Notes: generated by a model from the sequence alone, not told the origin. Shown: positions 1 through 10,356, numbered from the stretch's first letter. The stretch: 64,000 bases of DNA from Vogesella oryzae (GCF_902829295.1 NZ_CADEPL010000022.1:26084-90083), one strand, 5' to 3'. Numbers and translations: made by a program.

Positions 1-2
1 GG

Positions 3-485
3 TCAGGCGCGGGCGTTGACCAGCACCGGCTGCAGGATGCGCTGCACGTCGGCCGGATGGATGCCGACCAGAAAGCCGCGCTTGCCGCCGTTGATGTAGA
101 TGCGCGGCAGTTCGGCGATGCCGGCTTCCATATACACCGGCATTGCGGTCTTGGTGCCGAACGGGCTGGTGCCGCCGACCTGGTAGCCGCTGTGGCGGTC
201 GGCAGTCTTCGGCTCGCACGGGCTGATCTTCTTGGCGCCGATCTGCTTGGCCAGCATGCCGGTGCCCACTTCGCAATCGCCATGCATCAGCACGATCAGC
301 GGCTTGCGGTTCTCGTCTTCCATGATCAGCGTCTTCACCACGCAATGCTCATCCACGCCCAGTTCGCGGGCGGAGACGGCGGTGCCGCCGCGTTCCTCGT
401 ACTTGTACAGGTGTTCGCTGTAATCCACCTTGTGCTCGCGCAGCACGCGTACTGCCTGGGTGACCGGTGCCTTGTCCTTGGCCAT
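3..485 (-). CDS. ybaK: Cys-tRNA(Pro) deacylase, YbaK/EbsC family
   Basis: A 160-residue protein of the usual YbaK length. These cytoplasmic enzymes hydrolyse Cys-tRNA(Pro) made by mistake by prolyl-tRNA synthetase. The family pattern is visible: a conserved Lys in the CVVKTLIM segment (about residue 51), the GDCEVGTGMLAK stretch, and a C-terminal GGKRGFLVGI segment that lines the pocket. The ATG start is followed by a Lys-rich N terminus; the stop lies at the very edge of the window. It lies about 30 bp downstream of msrQ on the opposite side of that gene from msrP, and all three share a strand, so transcription order would have to run msrP, msrQ and then read through to ybaK's left; ybaK's own start is immediately left of the msrQ stop. 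No oddities seen. Confidence 0.93.
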   Translation of the reverse strand: MAKDKAPVTQAVRVLREHKVDYSEHLYKYEERGGTAVSARELGVDEHCVVKTLIMEDENRKPLIVLMHGDCEVGTGMLAKQIGAKKISPCEPKTADRHSGYQVGGTSPFGTKTAMPVYMEAGIAELPRIYINGGKRGFLVGIHPADVQRILQPVLVNARA

Positions 486-516
486 CGTGTTATCCGTTGC
501 AAATCAGAACCGGGCG

Positions 517-1137
517 TTATTGTACGCGGCGCGGCCAACGTTGCCACAGTCGCCAGGCCAGCAGCAGTGCCAGGATGGCGGCGTACAGCGCCGGCTGGCT
601 GATGTCGCGTTTCACCAGCCACCAGTAGTGCAGCACGGCGCAAATCGCCAGCGGGTAGATCAGCCGGTGCAGCCGGCCCCAGTTGCGCTTCAGCCGCCGC
701 ATCCAGCCATCAGTGGAGGTGAGCGCCAGCGGCAGCATCTGCAGCATCGCCAGCATGCCGACGGTGATGAACGGCCGCTTCAGCAGGTCGTGGCCGATGG
801 CCGGCCAGTCGAAGAATTTATCCAGCCACAGATAGCTCAGCAGGTGCAGCGTGCCGTAGAAGAAGGTGTACAGCCCCAGCATGCGCCGCAGGCGCAGCAG
901 CCAGCCGGGTGCGCCCAGCCAGCGCAGCGGCGACACGGCCAGGGTCAGCAGCAACAAGCGCAGCGTCCACACTCCCAGCGCGCGGGTCAGGTATTCGATT
1001 GGGTTCACCGCCGTGCCGCTGCTCACCGTCCAGGCAATGGTCGCCAGCGGTAGCAGGCACAGCAGGAACACCGTGCCCTTGAGCCAGGAGAACTGGCGTG
1101 GCGACGGGCGGGCAAGGTTGGCCGCAAGGGTAAGCAT
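517..1137 (-). CDS. msrQ: MsrQ, heme-binding membrane subunit of the MsrPQ methionine sulfoxide reductase
   Basis: About 206 residues with roughly six hydrophobic segments, matching the MsrQ/YedZ family. This inner-membrane b-type cytochrome passes electrons from the quinone pool or flavin reductase to periplasmic MsrP. Conserved His residues sit in the YGTLHLLSY and RLHRLIYPLAICAVLHYWW segments and are the likely heme ligands. Two ATGs are close together (1143 and 1137). I chose 1137 because a GGAG sits six bases before it, whereas it would abut the other ATG. The gene starts a few bases after the msrP stop, so the two are co-transcribed and probably translationally coupled. A copy of the window's repeated GTTGGCCGC word overlaps the N-terminal Leu-Ala-Ala codons. 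Confidence 0.92.
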   Translation of the reverse strand: MLTLAANLARPSPRQFSWLKGTVFLLCLLPLATIAWTVSSGTAVNPIEYLTRALGVWTLRLLLLTLAVSPLRWLGAPGWLLRLRRMLGLYTFFYGTLHLLSYLWLDKFFDWPAIGHDLLKRPFITVGMLAMLQMLPLALTSTDGWMRRLKRNWGRLHRLIYPLAICAVLHYWWLVKRDISQPALYAAILALLLAWRLWQRWPRRVQ

Positions 1138-1148
1138 CACCATCTCCG

Positions 1149-2057
1149 TCAGAAGTTCTTCACCAGATCCATGCCGCGGTACAGCTGCGCCACCTGCGCG
1201 CCGTAGCCGTTGAACGGCAGCGTCTTGCGCTTCAGGAATTCGCCGATGCGCCGCTCGGTGGCCTGGCTCCAGCGCGGGTGGTCCACCGCCGGATTCACAT
1301 TGGAGTAGAAACCGTATTCGTCCGGTGCGGCCTGGCTCCAGCTGGTCGGCGGCTGGGTTTCCACCAGCCGGATATGGGTGATGGCCTTGATGCTCTTGAA
1401 GCCGTATTTCCACGGCACCACCAGCCGGATCGGCGCGCCGTTCTGGTTGGGCAGCACATCGCCGTACAGCCCCACCGCCAGGATGGCGAGCGGATGCATC
1501 GCCTCGTCGATGCGCAGCCCTTCGCGGTACGGCCAGTTCAGCACCCGTCGCGCCACACCCGGCATCTCGCCCGGCCGCAACGCGGTTTCGAATGCCACGT
1601 ATTTCGCCTTCGAGGTTGGCCGCACCTGCGCCAGCAGGCTCGAGAGCGGAAAGCCGATCCACGGAATCACCATGCTCCAGCCTTCCACGCAGCGCAGCCG
1701 GTAGATGCGCTCTTCCTGCGGGTATTTCAGCAGCTCCTCGATGCCGAAGCTGCGCGGCTTTTCCACCTCGCCATCCACCACGATATGCCACGGCCGCGTC
1801 TTCAGCCGCGCGGCGTACAGCGCCGGATCGTCCTTGCCGGTGCCGAACTCGTAGTAGTTGTTGTAACCGGTGATCTCGCTGCGGCTGTTGGCCGGCTCGG
1901 TGGTGGAAAACGGGCTTTTGCGCGCCGGTAGCGCTGCCAGTGCGGTGGCCGGTAGCAACAGGCCGGCACTGCCGATCATGAACTGGCGGCGATTGAGGTA
2001 GACATCTTTCGGGGTGATGTCCGACGGCAGAATGTCATCGGGGGAACGAATCAGCAT
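1149..2057 (-). CDS. msrP: MsrP, periplasmic methionine sulfoxide reductase catalytic subunit (molybdopterin)
   Basis: A 302-residue molybdopterin oxidoreductase of the sulfite oxidase fold. It repairs oxidised methionines in periplasmic proteins. A twin-arginine signal is visible near residues 22-42 ([15 protein letters not shown]), so it is exported folded by Tat. The molybdenum-ligand Cys is in [11 protein letters not shown], followed by the family's [10 protein letters not shown] and WKYGFKS segments. The ATG at 2057 has an AGGAG-type ribosome site about nine bases upstream; longer in-frame starts would put junk before the Tat signal. It is the first gene of the msrPQ pair. Confidence 0.95.
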   Translation of the reverse strand: MLIRSPDDILPSDITPKDVYLNRRQFMIGSAGLLLPATALAALPARKSPFSTTEPANSRSEITGYNNYYEFGTGKDDPALYAARLKTRPWHIVVDGEVEKPRSFGIEELLKYPQEERIYRLRCVEGWSMVIPWIGFPLSSLLAQVRPTSKAKYVAFETALRPGEMPGVARRVLNWPYREGLRIDEAMHPLAILAVGLYGDVLPNQNGAPIRLVVPWKYGFKSIKAITHIRLVETQPPTSWSQAAPDEYGFYSNVNPAVDHPRWSQATERRIGEFLKRKTLPFNGYGAQVAQLYRGMDLVKNF

Positions 2058-2137
2058 GGCGCATCTCCTGGCAGGTGATGCCGGTGAGTCGGCGGGGTAA
2101 CCTGATTCTGACACTAGACGCGAAAAATAATTCGTAC

Positions 2138-2320
2138 TTACAGGCGGATGCCGAACAGGAACAGCCCCAGCATCAGCAGCGAGCTGACGATCAGCGCGAT
2201 GGCCAGCGCGCGCACAAACTCGTGTACCGCCTGGCGCTGGCGGTGGTTCAGCAGCCAGCGGATCGCCAGGTAGATCACGCACAGCAGCAGGAACAGGCGG
2301 AACAGGCGTCCGATCATCAT
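2138..2320 (-). CDS. Small two-helix membrane protein, unknown function
   Basis: A 60-residue reading frame beginning with two ATG codons. It contains two hydrophobic segments (about residues 6-23 and 39-58) joined by a basic, Gln-rich turn (NHRQRQ), the look of a small inner-membrane hairpin protein. I do not recognise the family. It lies between msrP and the divergent metX, about 80 bp upstream of the msrP start on the same strand, and could be read into msrPQ. Hydrophobic pattern and clean boundaries favour a real gene, but no ribosome site is outstanding. Confidence 0.55.
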   Translation of the reverse strand: MMIGRLFRLFLLLCVIYLAIRWLLNHRQRQAVHEFVRALAIALIVSSLLMLGLFLFGIRL

Positions 2321-2388
2321 GCAGTCCGGCAACAGGGAGCGGCGATTATCGGTAGCGGCAGGGCAGGGGCGCAAGCGCGCGATACCGA

Positions 2389-2394
2389 TATAAT
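2389..2394 (+). promoter_or_regulatory. Possible -10 element upstream of metX
   Basis: A perfect TATAAT stands 92 bp before the metX start. The base run where a -35 would lie is GC-rich and unlike TTGACA, so this is only a candidate. I looked for a recognisable SAM riboswitch between here and metX and could not support one. Confidence 0.3.
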
Positions 2395-2485
2395 TGCGGC
2401 TTGCCATGGAGAAGCCTTGATGCGGACGGGGCAGAGTCGCAAAGACCAGCACCCCCGCCCGCCGCCGACTTGCAAAGAGAAACGC

Positions 2486-3628
2486 ATGCCCAATAACGCA
2501 TCTTCCGTCGGAATCGTCAGTGCGCAGCGCGCGCTGTTCGAGACACCGCTCGATCTGGCCTGCGGCGTCACGCTGCCGCAGTACGAGCTGGTGTTCGAAA
2601 CCTATGGCCAACTGAATGCCGAGCGCAGCAACGCCATCCTGATCTGCCACGCGCTGTCCGGCCACCATCATGTCGCCGGCCGCTATAGCGAGGATGACAA
2701 GACCACCGGCTGGTGGGACAACATGATCGGCCCCGGCAAGCCCATCGATACCGACCGTTTCTTCGTGGTCGGCGTCAACAACCTGGGTGGCTGCCACGGC
2801 AGTACCGGCCCGTCCAGCATCGATCCGGCCAGCGGCCAGCCGTGGGGCTCGCGCTTCCCGGTGATGACGGTGCCGGACTGGGTGACCTCGCAGGCACGGC
2901 TGGCTGACCGGCTGGGCATCAGCCGCTGGGCGGCGGTGATCGGCGGCAGCCTAGGTGGCATGCAGGCGCTGCAGTGGAGCATCGCCTACCCGGAACGCAT
3001 CGCCCACGCGCTGGTGATCGCCTCGGCACCCAAGCTGTCGGCGCAGAACATCGCCTTCAACGACGTGGCGCGGCAGGCCATCCTCACCGACCCGGATTTC
3101 TGCGGGGGCGACTATTACGCCGCCGGCACCGTGCCGCGGCGCGGCCTGCGCCTGGCGCGCATGCTCGGCCATATCACCTACCTGTCGGATGACGGCATGG
3201 GCGAGAAATTCGGCCGCATGCTGCGCTCGGGCGAGTACAAGTTCGGCTACGACGTGGAGTTCGAGATCGAAAGCTACCTGCGCTATCAGGGCGACAAGTT
3301 TTCCGATTACTTCGATGCCAATACCTACCTGCTGATGACCAAGGCGCTGGACTACTTCGATCCGGCCAAGGATAGCGATGGCGATCTGGTGGCGGCGCTG
3401 AAGAAAGCCAGCGCCAGCTTCCTGGTGGCCAGCTTTACCAGCGACTGGCGTTTCTCGCCGGAGCGCTCGCGCGAGACGGTGAAGGCACTGATCGCCGCCG
3501 GCAAGCGCGTCAGCTACGGCGAAATCGAATCGGTACATGGCCACGATGCCTTCCTGATGACTGACGGGCCGTATGTCGATCTGATGCGTGCCTACCTGAA
3601 CCGCGTGGCAGAGGAGGTCAACGCATGA
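2486..3628 (+). CDS. metX: MetX, homoserine O-acyltransferase
   Basis: A 380-residue alpha/beta hydrolase-fold acyltransferase for the first committed step of methionine synthesis (acyl-CoA plus L-homoserine). The nucleophile elbow GGSLGG gives Ser155. The catalytic Asp is probably in the [13 protein letters not shown] segment and the His in SVHGHDAF near the C terminus. The N-terminal [10 protein letters not shown] and GGCHGSTGP segments are typical of MetX. Proteobacterial MetX proteins can use succinyl-CoA as well as acetyl-CoA; sequence reading alone does not decide which. The ATG at 2486 has an AAGAG ribosome site; an upstream in-frame ATG would add a non-conserved extension. metW overlaps its stop. 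Confidence 0.96.
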   Translation: MPNNASSVGIVSAQRALFETPLDLACGVTLPQYELVFETYGQLNAERSNAILICHALSGHHHVAGRYSEDDKTTGWWDNMIGPGKPIDTDRFFVVGVNNLGGCHGSTGPSSIDPASGQPWGSRFPVMTVPDWVTSQARLADRLGISRWAAVIGGSLGGMQALQWSIAYPERIAHALVIASAPKLSAQNIAFNDVARQAILTDPDFCGGDYYAAGTVPRRGLRLARMLGHITYLSDDGMGEKFGRMLRSGEYKFGYDVEFEIESYLRYQGDKFSDYFDANTYLLMTKALDYFDPAKDSDGDLVAALKKASASFLVASFTSDWRFSPERSRETVKALIAAGKRVSYGEIESVHGHDAFLMTDGPYVDLMRAYLNRVAEEVNA

Positions 3629-4221
3629 GCTATCTCGATTCCCTCCGACCCGACCTGCAACTGATTGCCGACTGGATTCCGGCCGGCAGCCGCGTGCTCG
3701 ATCTGGGCTGCGGCGAAGGCGAGCTGCTGGCCTGGCTGCAGCAGCACAAGCAGGCCAATTGCTACGGCGTGGACTTCGACGTGAACAACGTGGTCGGCTG
3801 CGTCAAGGCCGGCGTCAACGCCATCCAGGGCGACCTGGAGGCGGGCCTGGCCGAGTTCGAGGACCAGCGCTTCGACCACGTGGTGCTGTCGCAGACCATC
3901 CAGGCGATGCGCCACACCGAGGAAATCCTGCTGGAGATGCTGCGGGTTGGCCGCGAAGCCATCGTCACCTTCCCCAACTTCGGCTACTGGCAAAACCGCT
4001 GGCAAATCATGCTCGGGCGCATGCCGGTGTCCGACGACATGCCGTACCAGTGGTACAACACCCCCAACATCCACTGGTGTATGCTCGGCGACTTTGACGC
4101 GCTGTGCGCCAAGAACCACATCCGCGTGCTGGAGCGGGTGGTGATGACCGGTGGCCGGCAAGTGAACTTCCTGCCCAATCTGCGCGGCAGTCTGGCGTTC
4201 TACCGCGTCACCCGCGGCTAG
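3625..4221 (+). CDS. metW: MetW, methionine biosynthesis methyltransferase-like protein
   Basis: A 198-residue protein with a class I SAM-binding motif [12 protein letters not shown] near residues 24-35. MetW is regularly paired with MetX in proteobacteria and is needed for, or stimulates, homoserine acylation; its own methyl acceptor is not established. Its ATG overlaps the metX stop (ATGA), a sign of translational coupling. Length and the [18 protein letters not shown] region match the family. Confidence 0.94.
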   Translation: MSYLDSLRPDLQLIADWIPAGSRVLDLGCGEGELLAWLQQHKQANCYGVDFDVNNVVGCVKAGVNAIQGDLEAGLAEFEDQRFDHVVLSQTIQAMRHTEEILLEMLRVGREAIVTFPNFGYWQNRWQIMLGRMPVSDDMPYQWYNTPNIHWCMLGDFDALCAKNHIRVLERVVMTGGRQVNFLPNLRGSLAFYRVTRG

Positions 4222-4327
4222 GCGGCAACGGCCCGCCGGCCGTGATGTCACGGCCGCGTGCGGCCAACCATAACCATAACCGGGGCGCTGCGGCGCCCCG
4301 TGCATTTGCCAAACAAGGGGGCGCTTG

Positions 4328-6013
4328 ATGCGCGATATCCGACAGCTGGGCGCCTGGCGCATGCTGATGATCTGGGTGCTGGGTTTTGCCAGCGGCCTGC
4401 CGCTGGCGCTGTCCGGCACCGCGATGCAGGCGTGGCTGACGGTGGACGGCATCGACATCGCCACCATCGGCTTCCTGAGCCTGGTGGGGCTGCCGTATAC
4501 CTTCAAGTTCCTGTGGGCGCCGCTGATGGACCGCTTCGAGCCGCCATGGCTCGGCCGCCGCCGCGGCTGGCTGGTGCTCACCCAGCTGGGGTTGGCCGCC
4601 ACGCTGCTGGCGATGTCGGCGCTGTCGCCGGCCAGCGATGTGCAGGGTTTTGCCTTGCTGGCGGTGCTGCTGTCCTTCCTGTCCGCGTCACAGGACGTGG
4701 TGATCGATGCCTACCGTACCGACGTGGTGACGCCGGAAGAGCGCGGGCTGGCGTCGTCGCTGGGGGTGTTCGGCTACCGGCTGGCGATGGTGCTGTCCGG
4801 CGGGGTGGCGATGGTGTGGGCCGACCCGCTCAGCGGCAGCGGCTGGAGCTGGAACAGCGTGTACCGGGTGATGGCGATCATCATGCTGGTGGCGGCAGCG
4901 GCCTCGCTGCTGCTGTTGCCGGCGGTGCCGAAAGACAACGTGGCACCCAACAGCGATGCCCGCAACGCCCTGAAAGGCTTTGCCGCGCTGCTGCTGGCGG
5001 TGGTGATCGGCTACCAGTTCACCAGCCATGTGCTGGCGCCGCTGGCCGATCGCATGCTGACGCCGATGTTCCCGCCAGTGGTGGCCAGCGAGGTGGCGGC
5101 CAAAGCGCCGGCGCCACTGCCGGGCAATGCGGCGGCCAACCTTGCACCCGCCGTGGCGGTGGTCGTCAAGGCGGCCGGGCCGACGCCGGTTGCCGCTCTG
5201 GTCGACAATCCGAACAAGAAGAAATGGGTGGATCTGCTGTCGCTGCTGCTGGGCATGGCGTTTACCGTGCCGCTGGCGTGGTGGGCGGCGCGCAAGGCCA
5301 GATTCGAAACGCTGAATCGCTCGCTGGGCAACTATTTCAGCATGGAGGCGGCCGGGGCGTTTCTGGCGCTGATCATTCTCTACAAACTGGGTGATGCCTT
5401 TGCCGGCGCGCTGACCACCACCTTCCTGCTCAAGGGCATGGGCTTTGCCCAGGCCGAGATCGGGGTGGTGAACAAGGTGATCGGTATCTGGCTGACCATC
5501 GTCGGCGCACTGGCTGGCGGCGCGCTGATGCTGCGGCTGGGGCTGTACCGCGCGCTGATGGGCTTCGGCGTGCTGCAGTTGCTGTCCAACCTTGGCTTCT
5601 GGCTGGTGGCGGTATCCGGCAAAGGCGCGTGGGGCGGTTTCGAGCTGCCGGCGTTCGATTGGCTGATCGTGGCGCTGAAGGACAGCACGCAGGTGGATTA
5701 CCTGCTGCTGTTCGCGGTGGCGGTGGAAAACCTGTCCAGCGGCATGGGCACCGCGGCTTTCGTCGCCTTCCTGATGGCGCTGTGCAACCAGAAATTCACC
5801 GCCACCCAGTTCGCGCTGCTGTCGGCGTTTGCCGCCGTTGGCCGCGTGTGGGTGGGGCCGCTGTCCGGCGTGCTGACCGAAAGCATCGGCTGGCCGGCAT
5901 TCTTCCTGTTTTCCACCTGCGCCGCGCTGCCGGGGCTGATCATGCTGGCACGGCTGAAAAGCCGGGTGCAGGCGCTGGATGTGCCCAAGGGCGCGGTGGC
6001 GCTGGACGACTGA
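4328..6013 (+). CDS. ampG: AmpG-family muropeptide permease (MFS transporter)
   Basis: A 561-residue, many-helix MFS protein resembling AmpG, which imports anhydromuropeptides released during cell-wall turnover. The N-terminal QLGAWRMLMIWVLGFASGLP and YTFKFLWAPLMDRF segments are characteristic, as is SQDVVIDAYRTD in the third or fourth helix. It is longer than the E. coli protein (491 residues) because of an Ala/Pro/Val-rich segment at about residues 250-296 between helices. The ATG at 4328 is preferred over the adjacent TTG at 4325, with an AAGGGGG ribosome site upstream. It stands alone after metW and is followed by a strong hairpin. Confidence 0.9.
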   Translation: MRDIRQLGAWRMLMIWVLGFASGLPLALSGTAMQAWLTVDGIDIATIGFLSLVGLPYTFKFLWAPLMDRFEPPWLGRRRGWLVLTQLGLAATLLAMSALSPASDVQGFALLAVLLSFLSASQDVVIDAYRTDVVTPEERGLASSLGVFGYRLAMVLSGGVAMVWADPLSGSGWSWNSVYRVMAIIMLVAAAASLLLLPAVPKDNVAPNSDARNALKGFAALLLAVVIGYQFTSHVLAPLADRMLTPMFPPVVASEVAAKAPAPLPGNAAANLAPAVAVVVKAAGPTPVAALVDNPNKKKWVDLLSLLLGMAFTVPLAWWAARKARFETLNRSLGNYFSMEAAGAFLALIILYKLGDAFAGALTTTFLLKGMGFAQAEIGVVNKVIGIWLTIVGALAGGALMLRLGLYRALMGFGVLQLLSNLGFWLVAVSGKGAWGGFELPAFDWLIVALKDSTQVDYLLLFAVAVENLSSGMGTAAFVAFLMALCNQKFTATQFALLSAFAAVGRVWVGPLSGVLTESIGWPAFFLFSTCAALPGLIMLARLKSRVQALDVPKGAVALDD

Positions 6014-6033
6014 CGCCTGTTTGGCGCAGATAA

Positions 6034-6060
6034 AACGCCCCGCAGTGCGGGGCGTTGTTC
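6034..6060. terminator. Hairpin terminator between convergent ampG and wrbA
   Basis: A perfect 10-bp stem with a three-base loop (AACGCCCCGC / GCGGGGCGTT). The T-rich side is better on the minus strand (GTTTTA), so it probably serves wrbA at least as much as ampG. Confidence 0.75.
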
Positions 6061-6071
6061 ATCGGGCAGGC

Positions 6072-6683
<612 letters not shown>

Positions 6684-6723
6684 TTAACATTGGCGACCCG
6701 CATTTTAACGGCTTGCCATTACC

Positions 6724-7932
6724 GTGTCCTTGTCCCTCACTACCGTGTTCGGCTTTGCCGATTTCATCCGTCAGCGCCTGGCGCAGCAGCGCGTGCTGCA
6801 GGTGGCGGGCAGCCTGACTTTTACCACCCTGCTGGCGCTGGTGCCGCTGCTGACCATCGCGCTGACGGTGATGTCGGCGTTTCCGGTGTTTTCCGACTAC
6901 AGCACCCGCTTCAAGGTGATGCTGTTGTCGACATTGGTGCCAGAGTTCGCCGGCAAGGTAATCACCGTCTACATGCGCCAGTTTGCCGACAATGCCGAAA
7001 AGCTCACCGCCGCCGGTATCGTGATGCTGGGGGTGACCTCGCTGATGCTGATGTCGACGGTGGAGCGCACCTTCAACAGCATCTGGGGCGTGCGCCGTGC
7101 GCGGCCGTGGCTGCAGCAGAGCATGGTGTACTGGACGGTGCTGACACTGGGGCCGCTGGTGCTGGGCGGCGGCCTGCTGGCCTGGCGCCTGCTGTTCAAA
7201 ACCACCCATATCGAGCGTATCTCGCCGCTACTGGATGACAGCCTGCAGGCGCTGGGCAGCATCGGGCTGACCATGCTGGTGCTGGCGCTGCTGTTCCGCA
7301 TCCTGCCCAACCGCTATGTGCCGCTGAAGCACGCCATGCTGGGCGGGCTGGTGACCGCCATCCTGCTGGAGGCCACCAAGCTGGTGTTCGGCTTCTATAT
7401 CGGCGAAATCGCCAACTACCAGCTGGTGTACGGTGCGTTTGCCAGTCTGCCGATCCTGCTGCTGTGGCTGTTCTGCCTGTGGCTGGTGGTGCTGATGGGC
7501 GCGGTGCTGACCGCCTCGTTTTCGTACTGGGAGGGCGCGGCCTGGAAGCGCCGCAACGAAGCGCGCCGCCGTTTCCTGGATGCGGTGGAGGCACTGGTGA
7601 TGCTGGATAGCGCCCAGGACGAAGGACTGGCGCTGCGGCCGGAAGACCTGCGCCGCGAGGTGAAAGTGGGCTACGACGAGCTGGGCAGCGTGCTGGACAA
7701 GCTGGCGCAGTCCGGTTACGTGCAGAAGGGCGCCGGCGATAGCTGGGTACTGCTCAAGCGCGCCGAAAACATCCTGCTGGCCGATCTGTTCCGGCTGTTT
7801 GTCTACCGTCCGGAATGCGGCGAAGGCGACGATGACATCGCCGCCGGGGTGGAGAAGCTGCTGCAACCGACCATGAGCGATCTGGCTCAGTTCAGCGTGG
7901 CGGAGTTCGCGCGCCGCGTCGGGCGGAAGTAA
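6724..7932 (+). CDS. yihY: YihY/BrkB family inner-membrane protein
   Basis: A 402-residue membrane protein of the family once mis-assigned as ribonuclease BN. About six hydrophobic helices occupy residues 25-265, with SLTFTTLLALVPLLTIAL and the SVERTFNSIWGVRRARPW motif typical of it. A C-terminal cytoplasmic tail of about 120 residues follows, partly winged-helix-like by eye (DLRREVKVGYDELGSVLDKLAQSGYV). Molecular function is not known. The start is GTG. Its 3' end overlaps the convergent DUF3025 gene by 46 bp. Confidence 0.88.
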   Translation: MSLSLTTVFGFADFIRQRLAQQRVLQVAGSLTFTTLLALVPLLTIALTVMSAFPVFSDYSTRFKVMLLSTLVPEFAGKVITVYMRQFADNAEKLTAAGIVMLGVTSLMLMSTVERTFNSIWGVRRARPWLQQSMVYWTVLTLGPLVLGGGLLAWRLLFKTTHIERISPLLDDSLQALGSIGLTMLVLALLFRILPNRYVPLKHAMLGGLVTAILLEATKLVFGFYIGEIANYQLVYGAFASLPILLLWLFCLWLVVLMGAVLTASFSYWEGAAWKRRNEARRRFLDAVEALVMLDSAQDEGLALRPEDLRREVKVGYDELGSVLDKLAQSGYVQKGAGDSWVLLKRAENILLADLFRLFVYRPECGEGDDDIAAGVEKLLQPTMSDLAQFSVAEFARRVGRK

Positions 7933-8714
7933 GCCGTATTGGCGTAGAAGGCGGCATCCTGCGGCTGCCACCAGCCGGGGATGCCCAGTAGCGGTAACGG
8001 CAGCAGCTCGCGTGGCCGCTGCAGCCAGTCATCATCGGCCAGCAAGGCGGCCAGTCGCGCATCCAGCGCCTGCTGGCGCTGCCAGTAGTCCAGCGCAAAA
8101 AAGTCTGCAGCCACCGGCAGCAGCAGCGCCTTGCCGCACCAGCCGATGTGCATTGCCAGGCCCTGCTCGAACAGCGCATGCCCCAGCACGTGGCTGTCGA
8201 TGCGCGTGCCCCAGGCGGCGGCGTGCTGCACGAACAGCGCCTGCCAGTCCATTTCTTGCAGCGCGTTAGCCAACGCGTCGTCGCACACCGGCACAATCAC
8301 CCCGCATTCATCCAGCAGCGTCGCCGCGTCGCGGAACGGGCCGCGGCCAACTTCGCCGCGTTCGATGGCGCGCACGTGGCGGGCATTCAGCGCCAGCTTG
8401 CTCTGCGGCCATGACAGCCACGCCAGCGCACCGAACCAGTCATGCCAGTTCTGGGTGCGGGTGGGAATCTCGCCGCTGCTGCCGATGTGCATCTCGTAAT
8501 ACTGCGTCGGCTCCAGATCGCAGGCAAAACGCAGCGCCGGCGGCAAGGGTTGGCCGCTAGCGCGCGCCTGCGCCAGCAGCGCGTCGTACTCGGCCTGGCG
8601 GGGCCAGTCGGCAAACTGCGCTGCTGCGCGCCACGGCGCCAGGCTGCGGTACAGCGGGTGCTGCGGCCAGACGGCAAATGTCGTCGGCAGGCAGCCCTGG
8701 GCAGCCATGCGCAT
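7887..8714 (-). CDS. DUF3025 family protein
   Basis: A 275-residue, apparently soluble protein rich in Trp and His, matching DUF3025 (segments such as QYYEMHIGSSGEIPTRTQNW and HVLGHALFEQGLAMHIGWCGKALLL). Function unknown. The ATG at 8714 overlaps the stop of the preceding 43-residue frame (TAATG), which fixes the start and suggests coupled translation. The C-terminal end runs 46 bp into the convergent yihY gene. Confidence 0.82.
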   Translation of the reverse strand: MRMAAQGCLPTTFAVWPQHPLYRSLAPWRAAAQFADWPRQAEYDALLAQARASGQPLPPALRFACDLEPTQYYEMHIGSSGEIPTRTQNWHDWFGALAWLSWPQSKLALNARHVRAIERGEVGRGPFRDAATLLDECGVIVPVCDDALANALQEMDWQALFVQHAAAWGTRIDSHVLGHALFEQGLAMHIGWCGKALLLPVAADFFALDYWQRQQALDARLAALLADDDWLQRPRELLPLPLLGIPGWWQPQDAAFYANTAYFRPTRRANSATLN

Positions 8715-8845
8715 TACTGGGCCTGGCTGGCGCTTTGTCCGGCGGCCGGAGTGGCTGCCTGCGGCTTGATCAGGAAATGGTTCACCGCGCTGGCCAGCAC
8801 GATGCCGAGAATGGCGAGAAGGGACAGACGTTGCAGCAGGTTCAT
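8714..8845 (-). CDS. 43-residue membrane-anchored small protein
   Basis: A short frame beginning MNLLQRLSLLAILGIV, with one hydrophobic helix (about residues 6-25) and a short Ala/Gln-rich tail. Its TAA stop shares a base with the ATG of the DUF3025 gene (TAATG), the arrangement expected for a coupled operon. The helix is preceded by a positively charged residue, as for N-in anchors. I do not recognise a family. Evidence is the coding-like pattern plus the coupling; the ribosome site is weak. Confidence 0.55.
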   Translation of the reverse strand: MNLLQRLSLLAILGIVLASAVNHFLIKPQAATPAAGQSASQAQ

Positions 8846-8970
8846 GGTGATTCACGGGTAAGCGCTGCCGGCAGCGGATGCGGGCAGCAGGGTTGCGGAC
8901 AACAGCAAGCGAAGGCCCGCATTCTAGCAATCTTCGGCGCGCATGGCTGCACGTTGGCCGCCGTTGGCCG

Positions 8971-10356
8971 TCAGATCATGCTGTCCGGCTGCACCCAGGC
9001 ATCGAAATCCTCGCCGCTGACTTCGCCCAGCGCCAGCGCTGCTGCGCGCAGGCTCAGCCCGTGCTGGTGGGCATGCTTGGCGATGGCGGCCGCACGGTCG
9101 TAGCCGATATGCGGGCTCAGCGCGGTGACCAGCATCAGCGAGTTGCCCAGCAGCTCGCCGATGCGCGCAAGGTTGGCCGCCATGCCGCGGGCACAATGCG
9201 CTTCAAAGCTGCGCATGCCATCGGCCAGCAGGCGCACGCTTTGCAGGAAGTTGTGCGCAATCAGCGGCTTGAACACGTTCAGCTCGAAATTGCCGGCGCT
9301 GCCGCCGATGCCGATGGCGACATCATTGCCCATCACCTGGCAGCACAACATGGTCAGCGCCTCGCACTGGGTGGGGTTGACCTTGCCCGGCATGATGGAG
9401 CTGCCGGGCTCGTTTTCCGGCAGCTGCAACTCGCCCAGTCCGCAGCGCGGGCCGGAGGCCAGCCAGCGCACATCGTTGGCGATTTTCATCAGCGCCACCG
9501 CCAGCGTTTTCAGTGCGCCATGCGCGGCTACCAGCGCATCGTGTGCCGCCAGTGCGGCAAACAGGTTGTCGGCGACGCGGAACGGCAGGCCGCTGTCTGC
9601 GGCCAACTGTGCCGCCACCCGGGCGCCAAACTGCGGATGGGTATTCAAGCCGGTGCCGACCGCAGTGCCGCCCACTGCCAGCTGGTACAGCGCCGGCAAG
9701 TTGGCGCGGATGGCGGCCTCGGCATGCGCCAGCTGTGCTACCCAGCCGGAAATTTCCTGCCCCAGCGTCAGCGGGGTGGCGTCCTGCAAATGGGTGCGGC
9801 CGATTTTTACCACGCCAGCGAACTCCGTCGCCTTGGCAGCCAGCGTGGTGTGCAGCTGCTGCAGTGCCGGCAGCAGCTGGCCGTGGATGGCGCTGGCGGC
9901 GGCCACGTGCATGGCGGTGGGAAAGATGTCGTTGGACGACTGGCCGAGGTTGACGTGGTCGTTGGGGTGTACCAGCCGGCCGCTGCCGCGCTGGCCGCCG
10001 AGCAGTTCCGACGCCAGATTGGCCAGCACCTCGTTCATGTTCATATTGCTCTGCGTGCCGGAGCCGGTCTGCCACACCGACAGCGGAAAGGCTGCGGCAT
10101 GCTGCCCGGCCAGCACCTGCTCGGCCGCCTGCACGATGGCGCCGGCCAGCGATTGATCCAGCAGCCCCAGTCCGGCATTCACCTGCGCCGCACTGCGCTT
10201 GATGCGCGCCAGCGCCAGCATCAGCTCCGGCGGCATGCGCTCGCTGGAAATGGCGAAGTGCTGCAGCGAGCGCTGGGTTTGCGCGCCCCACAGCGCGCTG
10301 GCGGGCACAGCGATGTCGCCGAAAGAGTCGTGTTCCTGGCGGTAACGGGGTTTCAT
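8971..10356 (-). CDS. fumC: Class II fumarate hydratase FumC
   Basis: A 461-residue, oxygen-stable fumarase (fumarate plus water to L-malate in the TCA cycle). The superfamily signature [11 protein letters not shown] is present, along with [10 protein letters not shown] and [10 protein letters not shown], which carry active-site residues. The start is supported by AGGAGG seven bases upstream of the ATG at 10356. It lies downstream of tRNA-Arg and ispB on the same strand, but a terminator separates them, so it probably has its own promoter. Confidence 0.96.
   Translation of the reverse strand: MKPRYRQEHDSFGDIAVPASALWGAQTQRSLQHFAISSERMPPELMLALARIKRSAAQVNAGLGLLDQSLAGAIVQAAEQVLAGQHAAAFPLSVWQTGSGTQSNMNMNEVLANLASELLGGQRGSGRLVHPNDHVNLGQSSNDIFPTAMHVAAASAIHGQLLPALQQLHTTLAAKATEFAGVVKIGRTHLQDATPLTLGQEISGWVAQLAHAEAAIRANLPALYQLAVGGTAVGTGLNTHPQFGARVAAQLAADSGLPFRVADNLFAALAAHDALVAAHGALKTLAVALMKIANDVRWLASGPRCGLGELQLPENEPGSSIMPGKVNPTQCEALTMLCCQVMGNDVAIGIGGSAGNFELNVFKPLIAHNFLQSVRLLADGMRSFEAHCARGMAANLARIGELLGNSLMLVTALSPHIGYDRAAAIAKHAHQHGLSLRAAALALGEVSGEDFDAWVQPDSMI

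Noticed and set aside
2321..2485. Possible SAM riboswitch before metX
   Set aside because: I could not fit the conserved core or pseudoknot of any SAM riboswitch class to this stretch.
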